Assembly (NCBI RefSeq): GCF_033115175.1
Contig: NC_084836.1
Location: 70,293,297 to 70,357,296, forward strand
DNA from: Lepus europaeus
Taxonomy: Eukaryota; Chordata; Mammalia; Lagomorpha; Leporidae
Direction: 5' to 3'
Length of the DNA: 64,000 bases
The translations under genes were made by a program, and so were the position numbers. Position 1 is the first letter of the stretch, and each line of letters begins with the position of its first letter. The notes under the pieces were generated by a model. The model ran no database searches and was not told the origin of the DNA. It worked only from the letters and a program-made list of their open reading frames with translations. Positions 50,220 to 62,284 of this stretch are shown here, in pieces.

Positions 50220-51770
50220 CCTGATTTTCCGTGTTTGTTCCCTCAGTTACCCCAGGCCTGTCACCTTGGGGCCTCCCCTCCCCCATGGCAAGCTGTGGAT
50301 GGGAACCCCCGAAGGGGAGGTGGCTGGGGGGAGGACCCTTCTTTCTAACTCAAAGTGGTGGCCAAGGCGCGGGGCACCCCCCACACACCCACCCCAAACT
50401 ATGCGCTAGAAATGCCAGAGTCGCCCTGTCTCAGGGATGGATGCCCACCCTCCCTCCACCCTTCTGGAAGGAGATGGAAAACAACTGGTCGGCTTGGGCC
50501 AAATTTCCAAGGCAGAAATGCTTGGTGCCTGTTCCGGGCCTGCTTGCTTGTAGTTAATCGCCCGTAAGCCATTAAGCTCTCGCTCCTCCTGGAAGCCCAT
50601 TCAGGGAGCAGCTCCGGCAGCCTGGAGCCAGCGGTGGCTTCGGGGGGCCTTGGGGACCCTGGCCCTGGCTGGAAGAGTCAGCAGAGGAGGGGGGGGGGTC
50701 AGCTCAGAGCTTCCGTCCCAGCACTGCCTTGCTCCGTCTCTGGTCTTTGTACAATGGAGATGACGCCTGCCTCGGGGGCCTTGCGACTGGGCGACATGAA
50801 ATCCCCTATGACACGAGCAGAGTGGCCGCGCCTGGCCACGGTCAGAGGCCAAACCCTTGTAGCAGTGCTCAGAGTGCTGCTTACGTTCTTATGTGTTGGG
50901 TCCCCCAGACTCGCATATCTGGGGTGGGGGGTAGGTGTCCCAGGAGCACTGGGGGCATCCCCAGGCCCCCAGAGCCACCCATGTTGCCGGAGGAAGACAT
51001 TTCTCCAGGGTAGTGAGCTGTGGAGACCCAGGGAGGCCAGGCCGCCCAATAAGCAGCTCTCTGGCATGGGTGCCCACTCTTCCCAGGGATACCGCCTCGT
51101 GCTGGGGGCCCTGCACACCACCAGGGCCTGGGAGTCCCCTCTTCCCTAATCCTTCCAGGCTCGTCCCCTCTCCTGGGGATCCAGAGGCAGCAGTGGGCTT
51201 GAGGTGGGATCCAGGTGGGCTCTTGGTCGTGCTGTAGCTCCTGGCCTACGCACCTCTTTACGGAGTAGAATACCTTGTCTTGTGTCCCAGCCTGAGGCCC
51301 GGGGAGCGTGAGTGACTTGGGGATGGTGGTCCAGCAAGTTGGAGACTGAACTGGAACTGGAACTGGGTCTCGAGAGTTTCCACCACACCCTTGGACTGCT
51401 GAGTCATGCTCCGAGCTTCAGTCTTCCCATCTGGACAATGGGACTAAAGATGCCTTTCCCACGGAGTTGTTTCTGAGATTGCAGTAAGATGGGAGCATGT
51501 ACACTTGTAACTTGTAGCATGAACTTGTAACTTCTTTCCAGGAGGAAGAGGAGGGAGAGGGGGAGGAAGAAGAAAACGAGGCCCAAACAGAAGGAGAGCT
51601 CCTAAAGGGCAGGAACTCCTGTGGGCATGTTGTTGGCTGTGTTTCCAGTACCTGAAACAGCGTTGCCCACATGAGGACCTGGCCCTGGTCCCAGAGGCTC
51701 GGGGAGAGAAACTCAGAGCAAGTGTGTGTGTGTGTGTGGGGGGGGAATCCTGTCGTGTGAAAGGCACCCG
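50220..51770. other. AQP2 distal upstream stretch
   Basis: Unique GC-rich DNA with a weak sense MIR near 50740-50815, another near 51385-51475 and a GT/G tract at 51721-51746. No exon recognised. Confidence 0.5.
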
Positions 51771-51771
51771 A

Positions 51772-52099
51772 GGGGCTGGCGCTGTGGCGTAGCAGGTAAA
51801 GCCGCCGCCTGCGGACCCGGCATCCCGTATGGGCACTGGTTCAAGTCCTGGTTGCTCCACTTCCGATCCAGCTCTCTGCTATGGCCTGAGAAAGCAGTGG
51901 AGGATGGCCCAAGTCCTTGGGTCCCTGCACCTGTGCGGGAGACCCAGAGGAAGCTCCTGGCTCCTGGCTCCGGATCGGCCCAGCTCCAGCTGTTGTGGCC
52001 TCTCTCCCTCTCTCCCTCTCTCCCTCTCTCCCTCTCTCCCTCTCTCCCTCTGTGTCTCCCTCTCTGTAACTCTGCCTTTCAAGTAAATAAATCATTTTA
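51772..52099 (+). repeat. CSINE with (CTCCCTCT)n expansion
   Basis: The CT-rich part is a clean 8-bp minisatellite of about six units at 52003-52052. Confidence 0.92.
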
Positions 52100-52191
52100 A
52101 AAATGCTTTCTTGAAGTTGGAGGCAGAGCCATGTGGATACACTGAGTTCCACTGAACCATACATTTAAAAATGGTTATGGGGGTCGGGGTG

Positions 52192-52514
52192 GGGGGGTCA
52201 GCGCTGTGGCTTAGTAGGCTAAGCCTCTCCCTGCGGTGCTGGCATCCCATATGGGTGCCTGTTCGTGTCCCAGCTGCTCCTCTTCCAATCCAGCTCTCTG
52301 CTATGGCCTGGGAAAGCAGTAGAAGATGCAGGTGTTTGGGCCCCTGCATCCACATAAGGGATCCAGAAGAGGCTCCTGGCTCCTGGCTTCGGATTGGCTC
52401 AGCTCTGGCTGGTGCGGCCACTTGGGGGGTGAACCAGCTGATGGAAGATCTTTCTGTTTCTCCCTCTCTCTGACTATAGCTCTGCCTCTCAAATAAATAA
52501 ATAAAATCTTTAAA
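52192..52514 (+). repeat. CSINE
   Basis: Flanked by AAAAATGGT-like repeats, at 52167 and after the tail. Confidence 0.88.
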
Positions 52515-52529
52515 AAAATGGTACAGGGG

Positions 52530-52736
52530 AGGGGAGTGGCATCGTGGTGCAGCAGATTAAACCGCTGCCTGTGCCTGTAACATCCTATATGGGAGCACGG
52601 GCTTGAGTCCCAGCTGCTCCACTTTTGATCCAGCTTCCTGTTGATATGCCCAGGAAAGCAGAGGAAGATGACTCAAGCATTTGGGCCTCTTATTTTCACT
52701 ATGTCTTTCAAATAAATAAAATAACTGTTTAAAAAA
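52530..52736 (+). repeat. CSINE, internally deleted
   Basis: The body jumps from catttgggcctctt directly to the tail. Confidence 0.78.
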
Positions 52737-52751
52737 AAAACAAAAAACAGT

Positions 52752-53034
52752 TACAGGGTACAGGTTTGGCCTGGCAGTTAAGATACTGGTTAAGATGCTC
52801 GTGTCCCACTTGGATTTGTTTGCCAGCTCTGACTGCCGACTCTGGCTTCCTGCTCAAGCAGCCGGTCCCTGCTACCCACATGGGAGACATGGATGGAGTT
52901 CCTGGCTCCTGGCTGCAGCCCAGCCCAGCTCTGGCCATATCTGGGGAGTGAACCAGCAGATTGCAACTTTCTCTTTGTCTCTCTCTGTCTCTGAATGTCG
53001 CTCTGCTTCTCAAACAAATAAATTTTTAAAAAAA
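52752..53034 (+). repeat. Old CSINE
   Basis: Diverged head (tggcctggcagttaagatac). Confidence 0.7.
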
Positions 53035-53266
53035 ATTAAAGTGGTTAAGATGGCATGTTTTATGGTGCATGTATTTTACCATAATTAAAATATGTAATGT
53101 TTTAAAAATTAAGAAAAGGAAAAGGGAAATGCATAGGCATGTAGCAGGTAAAGCTGTCACCTGTGACCCTGGCATCCCATACGAGTGCCGGTTCATGTCC
53201 TGGCTGCTCCACTTCCTATCCAGCTCCCTGATAATGGCCTGGAAAAAGCAGCAGAAGATGACCCAA

Positions 53267-53625
53267 TGGGGGCTGGCACTGTGCTGTAGCGGGTAAAGCT
53301 GCCGCCCACAGTGCCGGCATCCCATGTGGATGCTGGTTCGAGTCCCAGCTGCTCCACTTCTGATCCAGCTCTCTGCTATGGCCTGGGAAAGCAGTAGAAG
53401 ATGGCCCGAGTCCTTGGGCTGCTGCACCAGTGTGGGAGACCCGGAAGAAGCTCCTGACTCTTGGCTTTGGGGCAACTCAGCTCCGGCCATTGTGGCTATT
53501 TGGGGAGTGAACCAGCGGATGGAGGACTTTTCTCTCTCTGCCTCTCTCTGTCTGTAACTCTGCCTTTCTTTTTTTTTTTCCTTTCTTCTTCTTCTTCTTT
53601 TTTTTTTTTTTTTTACAGGCAGAGT

Positions 53626-53683
<58 letters not shown>

Positions 53684-54022
53684 AAGGTCTTCCTTTTTCC
53701 GTTGGTTCATCCCCCAAGTGGCCGCTATGGCCAATGCATTGTGGCCGGCACGCTGCGCTGATCCGAAGCCAGGAGCCAGGTGCTTCTCCTGGTCTCCCAT
53801 GCGGGTGCAGGGCCCAAGCACTTGGGCCATCCTCCACTGCACTCCCGGGCCACAGCAGAGAGCTGGACTGGAAGAGAAGCAACCAGGACAGAATCTGGCG
53901 CCCCAACTGGGACTAGAACCCAGGGTGCTGGCGCCACAGGCAGAGGATTAGCCTAGTGAGCCGCGGTGCCAGCCAACTCTGCCTTTCAAATAAATAAATC
54001 TTTAAAAAAAAATAGAAGAAGA
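53267..54022 (+). repeat. Middle CSINE of a triple nest
   Basis: Parts 53267-53568 and 53975-54022, split in its 3' end at AACTCTGCCTTTC. Confidence 0.9.
53569..53974 (-). repeat. Inner CSINE of a triple nest, 'cggctcaatagg' subfamily
   Basis: Antisense copy with expanded (GA)n, flanked by AACTCTGCCTTTC at 53556-53568 and 53975-53987. Confidence 0.92.
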
Positions 54023-54239
54023 AGAAAATGACCCAAGTCCTTGGGCCCCTGCTACCCACGTGAGAGACCCGGATGAAGCTCCTGGCTCTTGGCTTCAACC
54101 TGGCCCAGCCCCGGCCTTCGCAGCCATCTGGTGAGCGTGAACCAGAAGATGGACAAATTCTCTCTGTCTTTCCCTCTATCTCTGTATTTCTGACTTTCAA
54201 GTAAATAAATATTAAAAAAAAAAAAAGAAAAGAAAAGAA

Positions 54240-55025
54240 AAGGCAAACGACCCTAAAATACCTTTGTTATCATTCGGACGGGAAGTCTTTCAGATTTGTT
54301 TGGATGTTGGCTTCGAAAGTCAAAGCCACTCTGTGCGTGCAGACACACGGAACAAACGAACAAACGGGTGGTGAGCGTGCGGCCCAGATCTCCTCACACT
54401 GGCGAGCCCAGCTCTCCCCAGCCCTCTGCAACAAGGAGGTGGCCGGGGGTGGGTGTGTGTGGGTGTGGGGGGGGGCTTCTTCCGTCTTTGCAAGCTGGCT
54501 CGCTCTTTGCAGGTTTCTCTCCAAGCCTCAGATGCCCGCTGGGTGAGCTTTCTGGCAAGTGCTCTCTCGCTCCACAGGGCGACGGCACTCATCTTGCCCT
54601 TTTCTGTAATAAAACGACCCGATGCCCGATCTTCCTCGGGTCTCATCAAAACATCGGGCAGCTGTTTTGCAAGAATATATACGAACTGTCACTGCTTACT
54701 GCTAGCTGCTTCCCCCAGCCCGATTCCTGCTCTACAGCTTTGCGGACACGCAGCCTTGTGCAAATGCCAAACCGCAGCGTAGCCTTTTTGAGGACATTTT
54801 AAACAGCAATTAAACTGAACACACGCCGGAAAGAGAGGGCAGGGAACTCCCTTGACAAAGTTTAGGTAGGCACAGGCTTTGGAGGCCTCCCCCAGCTGCC
54901 GCAGGAAACGAAACAAGGAGAAAATCTCAAGCGCACCTTAGAATGGCTGAAATGCAGCAGTTAGACCACGAACAGGTATTCAGCGCCTGCTCCGCCACGC
55001 GGCGTTTTGGCCACGCTCGCCTGTG
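54240..55025. other. Repeat-free island upstream of AQP2
   Basis: About 0.8 kb of balanced-composition unique sequence, 4.2-5 kb upstream of the AQP2 start, between repeat-dense blocks. No exon recognised; possible regulatory element. Confidence 0.45.
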
Positions 55026-55145
55026 TTCACTCCCTTGAATCCTCGCAGCTAAATGGCATCATCCAGGGTTTTCCAGATGAGGAGACGGGGGGAGCTCAGA
55101 GAGGTTGAGTTACTTTTCCGAGGCCACACAGCTAGGAGTGGGATT
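55025..55145 (-). repeat. MIR
   Basis: gggttttccagatgaggaga then ggccacacagctaggagtgg; clear antisense MIR. Confidence 0.8.
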
Positions 55146-55629
55146 GTGAGAGGGAATCCCTACCTCGCTGAGAAAAAAGTGGGAAAGAGAGCTCTGAACA
55201 ATACATGGATTGGGGGCGCTGTTTGCAGTGGCTTGGTGGGGAGGGGCTGGGCCCTAGAAAGCGGAGGAGTTGGGGAGGAGGTGTGGGGGTGCTGGGCCCC
55301 ACTGGCGACTGACAGCTTCCTGCATGGTCCCTGGGGGGTCGGGAACAGTGGGTCACGTGTCCCAGGAGATGCCGGGATTGGGGACTGAGGGAGCAAAGAC
55401 AGGGCACACCCACAGTGGGGACACAGTGGGCCAGAGTGGAGAGCAGGCCCAGGCCCAGGCTGGCTAGAGAGGGGAGAAGTGCTCACTGCACACCCCTACC
55501 CCCCACCCCACCCCGCCAAGGAGTCTGGGACGCATGTGGGCTGGTGGGGTCCACACAGGGCTTGCGGATGAAATGCAGTTTGATCAGGCAAGTTTGCGTT
55601 TCAGATAAACAACAGGTGATTTTTTTTTT

Positions 55630-55917
55630 TAAATAAATTCTTTTATCAGAAAGCCAGAGAGACAGAGGGAGAGGTCTCCCATCCACTGGATCACTCCTCA
55701 AATGCCTGCAGCAGTCGGGGCGGAGCCAAACCAAAGCCAGCAGCCTGGAACTCCATCCAGGTGTCTCCCAGTGGGGACAGGGACCCAACTGCTGCTTCTC
55801 AAGGTGCGTATTAGCAGGAAGCTGGAATCAGGAGCAGAGCTGGGACTCGAACCCAACCTCACCAAGGCGGGATGCGCGCACCCCTGCAGCATTTTAACCC
55901 CTGAGCCAAATACCTCG
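55630..55917 (-). repeat. Old CSINE
   Basis: Diverged antisense copy. Confidence 0.7.
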
Positions 55918-55991
55918 CACAAACATTTAAGGTCCAAGGATATGCCAAGAAATAATCGGGATATACTTGTACTAAAAACACAATTTGTTTT

Positions 55992-56313
55992 TAAAGATTT
56001 ATTTTATTTATTTGAAAGACAGAGTTAGAGAGAGAGAGAGAGGCAGAGGCAGAGAGAGAGGTCTTCCATCTGCTGGTTCACTCCCCAATTGGCCGCAATG
56101 GCCAGAGCTGCACCAATCCGAAGCCAGGAGCTTCCTCCTGGTCTCCCACGTGGGTGCAGCAGCCCAAGGACTTGGGCCATCTTCTACTGCTTTCCCAGGC
56201 CATAGCAGAGAGCTGGATTGGAAGAGGAGCAGCCGGGACTAGAACCAGCGCCCATATGGGATGCCGGCGCTTCAGGCCAGGGCTTTAACCCACTGCACCA
56301 CAACGCCGGCCCC
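55992..56313 (-). repeat. CSINE with 13-bp target-site duplication
   Basis: Flanked by CACAATTTGTTTT at 55979-55991 and 56314-56326. Confidence 0.93.
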
Positions 56314-56326
56314 CACAATTTGTTTT

Positions 56327-56805
56327 ACTGAAGGTCTGGGGCCAGGCATGTGACAAACTAAATCCAAAGACTTTTGGAGATGACTCTTATGAGCCCTATT
56401 TTATACAGGAAGAGGGAGAATACAAAAGCTGCCCAAGATCATCAGGCAGGGAAACAGCATGGAGGAGCCGTGGACGCAGAATTACAGGCTTCACCTGAAG
56501 GTAAGTTCACTTCCCCATGCAAGCCCCACCTCCAAGGCCAGATGACGCTCACAGCTGGGTCCCCGGCAGGGCGGGATGGTGGCAGGGCCAGGCTCCTGGG
56601 GAGATGCCAAGGTCCCCCTCCTGCCCTAGGGTGGGGCTCAGGGATGAAGGTGGGGTCTCACCTAAGCGCCATGGCTCCGCACTGCCCACAGGACAAGACA
56701 GATCCTTGGGTTTGGCGTGTTGCCATCAGCTCCGACACGGCTACATGTTTCTTCTGTCTGCAACAAACCTTTGTGCTTCAGACCTGCAGTAAGAAATGCA
56801 TTTCA
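56327..56805. other. Intergenic unique stretch
   Basis: A weak MIR-like start (gagcc...ttatacaggaagagggagaa) near 56390-56480; otherwise nothing recognised. Confidence 0.4.
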
Positions 56806-57112
56806 GCGGCCAGCGTGGTGGCACAATGGGTTAAATCACCACCTGCAGGGTCGACATCACACATGGGCATGGGTTCGAGTCCTGACTGCTCCACTTCTGA
56901 TCCAGCTCCCTGCCAAGGCACCTGGGAAAGCAGCAGAAATGGCCCAAGTGCTTGGGCCCCTGCACCCATGTGGGAGACCTGGAATAAGCTCCTGGCTCTT
57001 GGCTTTGGACCAGCCCAACTCTGGCTGTTGCAGCCATTTGGGCAGTGAACCAGCCGATGGAAAATCTCTTTCTCTCTCTTTGACTTTCAAATAAGTAAAT
57101 GAATCTAAAAAC
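56806..57112 (+). repeat. CSINE
   Basis: Sense copy starting gcggccagcgtggtggcaca. Confidence 0.87.
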
Positions 57113-57159
57113 AAAAACAAAAACCACATTTACTATCCTAACCCATAAGCATTATCTTT

Positions 57160-57232
57160 TAGATAAACAGACAGGGACAGACAGATAGATAAGTAGAGAG
57201 AGACAGACAGAGAAGGTAGACAGGTAGATAAC
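57160..57232. repeat. (GACA)n/(GATA)n tract
   Basis: Degenerate tetranucleotide run. Confidence 0.8.
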
Positions 57233-57311
57233 AGAAACTCCCATTCGCAATACAGTATTTCTGAGGTGTGCTATTGTAAATCATATTCTATTATACATAA
57301 AAGTAACACAA

Positions 57312-57650
57312 GGGGCTGGCGCTATGGCGAAGTGGATGAAGCTCCCCCCCCCCACCTGCAATGCCAGCATCCCATATGGGTGCCAGTTAGAGTCCTGGCT
57401 GCTCCATTTCTGATCCAGCTCCCTGCTACAGCCTGGGAAAACAGCAGAAGATGACCCAAGTCCTTAGGCTCCTGCACCCACGTAGGAGACCCAGAAGAAG
57501 CTCCTGGCTCCTGGCTTCGGATTGGCAAAGCTCCGGCCATTGTGGCCATTTGGACTAAACCAGTGGATGGAAGACCTCTCTCTCTCTCTCTCTCTGCCTC
57601 TCTTTCTCTCTGTGTGTAACTCTTTCAAATAAATAAATAAATCTTAAAAA
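57312..57650 (+). repeat. CSINE
   Basis: Sense copy with a C run in the head (57344-57353). Confidence 0.88.
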
Positions 57651-57737
57651 AAAAGTAACTCAAGGCACAAATACTAAATAGATTCCATGACCCTCACATG
57701 GGCTGCCACTCACGGTTTAAAAAACACTGCTTGAGGG

Positions 57738-58046
57738 GCCGGCCGTGTGGCTCACTTGGTTCATCCTGCAGCACCAGCATCCCGCATGGGCGCTGGGTTG
57801 CTCCTCTTCCAGTCAAGCTCTCTGCTGTGGCCCGGGAGTGCAGTGGAGGATGGCCCAAGTGCTTGGGCCCTGCACCCGCATGGGAGACCAGGAGGAGGCA
57901 CCTGGCTCCTGGCTTCAGATCGGCGCAGCACACCGGCCGCAGCGGCCATTTGGGGGATGAACCAACAGAAGGAAGACCTTTCTCTCTGTCTCTCTCTCTC
58001 ACTGTCTATAACTCTACCTGTCAAATTAAAACAAACAAACAAAGAA
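57738..58046 (+). repeat. CSINE, 'cggctcaatagg' subfamily, head rearranged
   Basis: Body and tail as in the subfamily (agaccaggaggaggcacctg, ctacctgtcaaattaaaac); shortened head. Confidence 0.82.
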
Positions 58047-58157
58047 ACACTGCTTGCGATGCTGCCGAGAAGTCGCTGTCTCCCTAGAATGGTTTCCTGT
58101 CATCCCAGGAACACATACTCCTGCTTGTCCCTTACTCTGCCTCACCCTATTTTCATT

Positions 58158-58452
58158 TGGGAGACATACAGAGACACACACACACAGACACACAGAGGCA
58201 GAGAGAGACAGAGAGACAGAGAGAGAGAGTGTGCTTGTGTGTGTTCCCACCCACTGATTCACTCCCACTACAGCTGGGGTTGGACCAAGCTGACGCCAGG
58301 AGTCAGGAACTCCATCCAGCTCTCCCAGGTGGGTGGCAGGGGCCAAGTATGTGAGCCATCACCACTGCTTCGCAGGGTGTGCACCAGCAGGAAGCTGGAA
58401 CTGGAGCCGGAGCCAGGGCTTGAACCCAGGTGCTCTGGTGAGGATGTGGGCG
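58158..58452 (-). repeat. Old CSINE with CA/GA expansion
   Basis: Diverged copy; its CT-rich part includes a CA run at 58173-58193. Confidence 0.65.
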
Positions 58453-60790
58453 TCCGTGCCAGACTGTGTACTCCCAGAGGACGGGGACTCTTCCTGGGTG
58501 TGCTGGTCACTGCACCCCAGCAACCACCATGGCTCCAGCTCACAGATTGCCAGCCCTCATCCACCCAGCGCAGCCTCGCCCCAACCCATAGCCTCCGTGT
58601 GACGGCCACTCGGGAGTGCTCACGGACCTGATTCAGGGAGAAGCTGATTCTTGGCACTTGGGCAGGGAACGGAAGTGTGCATTTGGGCTTTGGTGGGGCA
58701 AGGAGGGGCCGGGAACAAGTTGGCCCATGTCTGATGTGGCTTAGGGGTGAGCCAGGAACGGGGGTCCAGGTAATGCATTCCTGGTTCTGGGAGGGGTCTG
58801 AGCAGGTGGAGGCGAGGGCAGGAGTCCAGGTACCAGGGGAGGAGCTAACAGGGTCCGGGGCAACTCTGCAGGAAGAAGGCTGCTTGCTAGAAAAGCCCCC
58901 TACAGGGCAGCAGCTGGGAGCCGCTGAGGGCACTGGTGGGAGGGTGGCCAGCCAGAGGAGCAGGGGCAGGGGATACATCTCCTGGCACGACCCCGGCCCC
59001 TCCTTTTCCTGCTCTGAACGCCTGGTTCCTGGCTTCTTCGCCACCGCCACATGTAGGGGGAGGGAGCCGAGGACTCAGGGTACCTTGCAGCCCACCCCGG
59101 GTGTGTGTGGGGGGCGGGGGAGGGGGATGCTCGCCCCCTGCTGAGGGCAGGAGTAAGGGGTTTGCCAGCTGGCTCAGAACAGCCAGGAATGTGGATGCCT
59201 GAGTCAGGCCTCACTGGGGTCATTAGCAGAGATGGGTGCTGGCCATAGGCAACGCCCCTTGACCTTGCGCAGAGAGGTCACCGCAACCTTTCACCTCCGC
59301 ACTCAGAACAGCCAGGCCTGCCTCCAGCATCCATGCGCGCCCCCGCAGGACCCCGTCCCGGGCCTTTCACCTCCACCCTCCACCCGTGCCTCCTGCCTCT
59401 TCCTCCCTCCCCCCACCACGGCCCCCACCCTCGCCCGCCCTGGCCCCTGAGCAAAGCGCACCCCGCGTGGTTCGGGTTCCTGGAGGCCCCTGCCGTCCCG
59501 CCCCACGGCGGCAGCGCACTCTGCCTCCACCGCAGCCAGGATCCTGATGTCCCCACGATGTGTCTGGGCGCTGAGCACGCGAGCCATATCTAATTCATCT
59601 CTGTGCTCCCACTAGGTCACCTGTGATTGGTGTGGAGCACACGCTCAAAAATAAAAAAAATGTTTGCCAAATGAACTAAGATGTTTGCCCGATGTCAGAC
59701 AGCAAGGAAGCAGCCATTCTTCAAGGCCATGTCTTCCTGGATCCCAACCCAGCCCCACACCCCTCGCCGTCCTCCAGGAAGCCTTCCTTGACTTACTGGT
59801 CAAAGCAGTTTACCCTCCCCCCCCCGGAGAATCCTGGGTATTTGGGTGTGTTCCTGTCCCCCTGTCCTTGTCCCTTTGTACTTCCTCGGCCTGGCTATGG
59901 TCCGTCCTCCCCAGCTCTGTGAACGAATGCGGGTGTGCACACTGAGGGTACAGGGCCCTGGGAAGGGCCCTCCCAACCCACCCCTCGCTGCTGCTCATCC
60001 AGCCATGATTCCGCCTGACACTGGGTGCCCGCCCGGGCTGCGGCGATCTCCCCGGGCAGGTCCAGGTGGGGCGTCTAATCCTCTGCCCAGTTTTGCTGCA
60101 ATTCAATACCAGCTTGTGGCTTGCCGGCTACTCTGCTGTGGGGGCAGGGTGAAGCTCTCCTGAGGATTTCCGGGGTGCCCCTCGGGCTGGCTGCACTCCC
60201 CAGTGGCCTTGGGAGGGGAGGGAGCCCTGGCCTCGCCAACGGGACAAGTCCTGGGTGTCCAGTGTCCTGGGCGTGGATCCAGCTGCACTCCCACAGCAGC
60301 CTCGCCATGGAATACAGAGCCGCTGAGGCCCTCCACGCCGCCGTGGAAATCTACGTGGAAGTACCAGAGTTCAATAACCACGGGTGGAGGCTTCCCGGAG
60401 GTCTGGGGGTGCTGGGGGCCCGTGTCTTGCCCTCTGGCTGCTGCACTGGCCCGTCTCTCTGGTTCTGCTTTCTTGGGGTGAGGCTGCTCGTGGTCTTTAT
60501 CCACACAACACACAGTTACTGAGCGCCAACTGCATGCCAAGCACTGCCTGGGCTTTTGAGACCCCTCCGGGGACACAGCTAGCCAGGATCCCCGGCCCAG
60601 GGCAGCTTACGGGAAGGAGGGGCTTGTTCAGCTGAGCTGAGGGGCCCCTCTCGGCGTGTTCCCCACCTGAAACCGCCCGAGTGGAAAGAGACCAAAAGGA
60701 ATTGTCAACCTTGGAGAAAGCGTCACGCTTGTTCTCACGTGCCACCTGCACCTGCGCCCCACCCCCGCAGCTAGAGGTGTGTGCCCTGCC
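58453..60790. other. Intergenic GC-rich unique stretch
   Basis: 2.3 kb with no CSINE and no recognised exon. A short CpG-richer segment near 60300-60360 encodes an open frame but has no known match. Confidence 0.5.
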
Positions 60791-60794
60791 TCCA

Positions 60795-61190
60795 GATGGT
60801 AAACGCAGACCCAACACATGACCCCACGAGTCCGCTTCTTGGTGCACGTCCAAAAGAATCAAAGCCAGATGTGCAAACAAGGCCCTGTATGCAGAGTTCA
60901 CAGCCTCACAGCCAATGGGTGAACAAGCAGAGCGAGCTACTGGGGGACACGGCTCTGCGGTCAGGGGGCAAGGAGGTAGGGATCCAGGACCCCCCGCCCA
61001 GAGCAGCCTGGGGCAGGGGGAGGAAGGAGTGCCTCCTGGACATAGAACTTCCTTTGGGAGTGACGAAATGCTCTAGCCCAGGTAGCAGCAGCTACACAAC
61101 TTGTGAATCCGCTAAATCCCACGGAGTTGTATGGTATGCGTTGGTTGACATGGTGGGTTTTGTGTTACGTTACTTTGCAATTCCTCAAAG
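60795..61190 (+). repeat. L1M-type LINE-1 3' fragment
   Basis: Decayed copies of old L1 landmarks in order: a cgtccaaaagaatcaaa region, cacagccaatgggtgaacaa and tcccacggagttgtatggta near the 3' end. No coding capacity. Confidence 0.6.
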
Positions 61191-61199
61191 TGTGCGCTG

Positions 61200-61420
61200 T
61201 GCCATCCTTGGCCACAGTGAGTCCCTGGTCCTGCCTCTGGTTCCCCCAGGGCCTTTGCACGTGCCAGCCACCTCCTTGGACTGCTCATCCCTGTTCTCTT
61301 CTCTTAGTTTATACCTTGTCATCCTTCCGATCTCGGCTTGACCATCACGTCATCAGGGACGGTCAGCTCCCTCCATCAGACGCTCAGAGCCCCATGCACC
61401 ACCCAGAGGGGCCCTTGGCT
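61200..61420 (+). repeat. L2-like LINE fragment
   Basis: cagggcctttgcacgtgcca and tcggcttgaccatcacgtca resemble L2. Confidence 0.55.
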
Positions 61421-61504
61421 TGGTCGTGGTGGTGATCCCACCACGTGGTGATGAATCCCCCCCCCCCACTACACTGGATGCTCCAGGAGAAACCTGCATC
61501 TTCC

Positions 61505-61834
61505 TCTTCCTCCTCCTCCTCCTTCTTTTTTTAAGATTTATTTATTTATTTGAAAGTCAGAGTTACACAGAGAGAGGTCTTCCATCCGCTGGTTCACTCT
61601 CCAATTGGCCATAATGGCCAGAGCTGTGCCAATCTGAAGCCAGGAGCCAGGAGATCCTTCCAGGTCTCCCACACAGGTTCAGGAGCCCAAGGACTTGGGG
61701 CATCTTCTACTGCTTTCCAGGCCATAGCAGAGAGCTGGATTGGAAGTGGAGCAGCCAGGACTTGAACCAGCGTCCATATGGGATGCTTGTACTTCAGGCA
61801 GTGGCTTTACCCACTGCGCCACAGCACCGACCCC
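61505..61834 (-). repeat. CSINE with target-site duplication
   Basis: Flanked by ACCTGCATCTTC and ACCTGCATCCTTC. Confidence 0.9.
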
Positions 61835-61949
61835 ACCTGCATCCTTCTGCTCCCCAGCAGATCCCTGGGGTCCAGTTCAGTGCTTGGCACGTGGTGGACA
61901 CTCAATGAATACTCAGAGTGCACAAATCAATGATGGTGCCTAACGGATT

Positions 61950-62281
61950 TTTTTTTTAGAGTTTATTTATGCATTTGAAAGGCAGAGTTACAGGGCAGAG
62001 TTGGGAGAGACAGAGAGAGGTCTTTCATTCACTGGTTCACTCCCCAGTTGGCCACAATGGCCAGGGCTGGGCCAGGGTGAAGCCAGGAGCTTGGAACTCA
62101 TCCGAGTCTTCCATATGGGTGCAGGGGCCCAAGCACTTGGGCCATTCTCCACTGCTCTCCCAGGCACGTTAGCAGAGAGAGCTGGATCAGAAGTGGAGCA
62201 GCCGGGATTCAAACCGGCGCCCATATGGGTTGCCGGTATCACAGGCAGTGGCTTTACTCACTACACCACAGTGCCAGCTTC
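61950..62281 (-). repeat. CSINE
   Basis: Antisense copy with a small internal repeat of ggcagagtt. Confidence 0.88.
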
Positions 62282-62284
62282 CCC

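Larger units (their letters stand above)
53115..54225 (+). repeat. Outer CSINE of a triple nest
   Basis: Left part 53115-53266 and right part 54023-54225. Split at AGAAGATGACCCAA (53253-53266), which recurs as AGAAAATGACCCAA (54023-54036). Confidence 0.88.

Noticed and set aside
57747-58631. 294-codon + strand frame
   Set aside because: Made of two SINE copies and GC-rich intergenic DNA; no conserved domain.
58268-59050. 260-codon - strand frame
   Set aside because: Low-complexity Pro/Ser/Gly-rich chance frame partly inside a SINE.
59131-59149. Fourth CTCF-like motif (CTCGCCCCCTGCTGAGGGC)
   Set aside because: Matches the core only partly and lies far from the other three.
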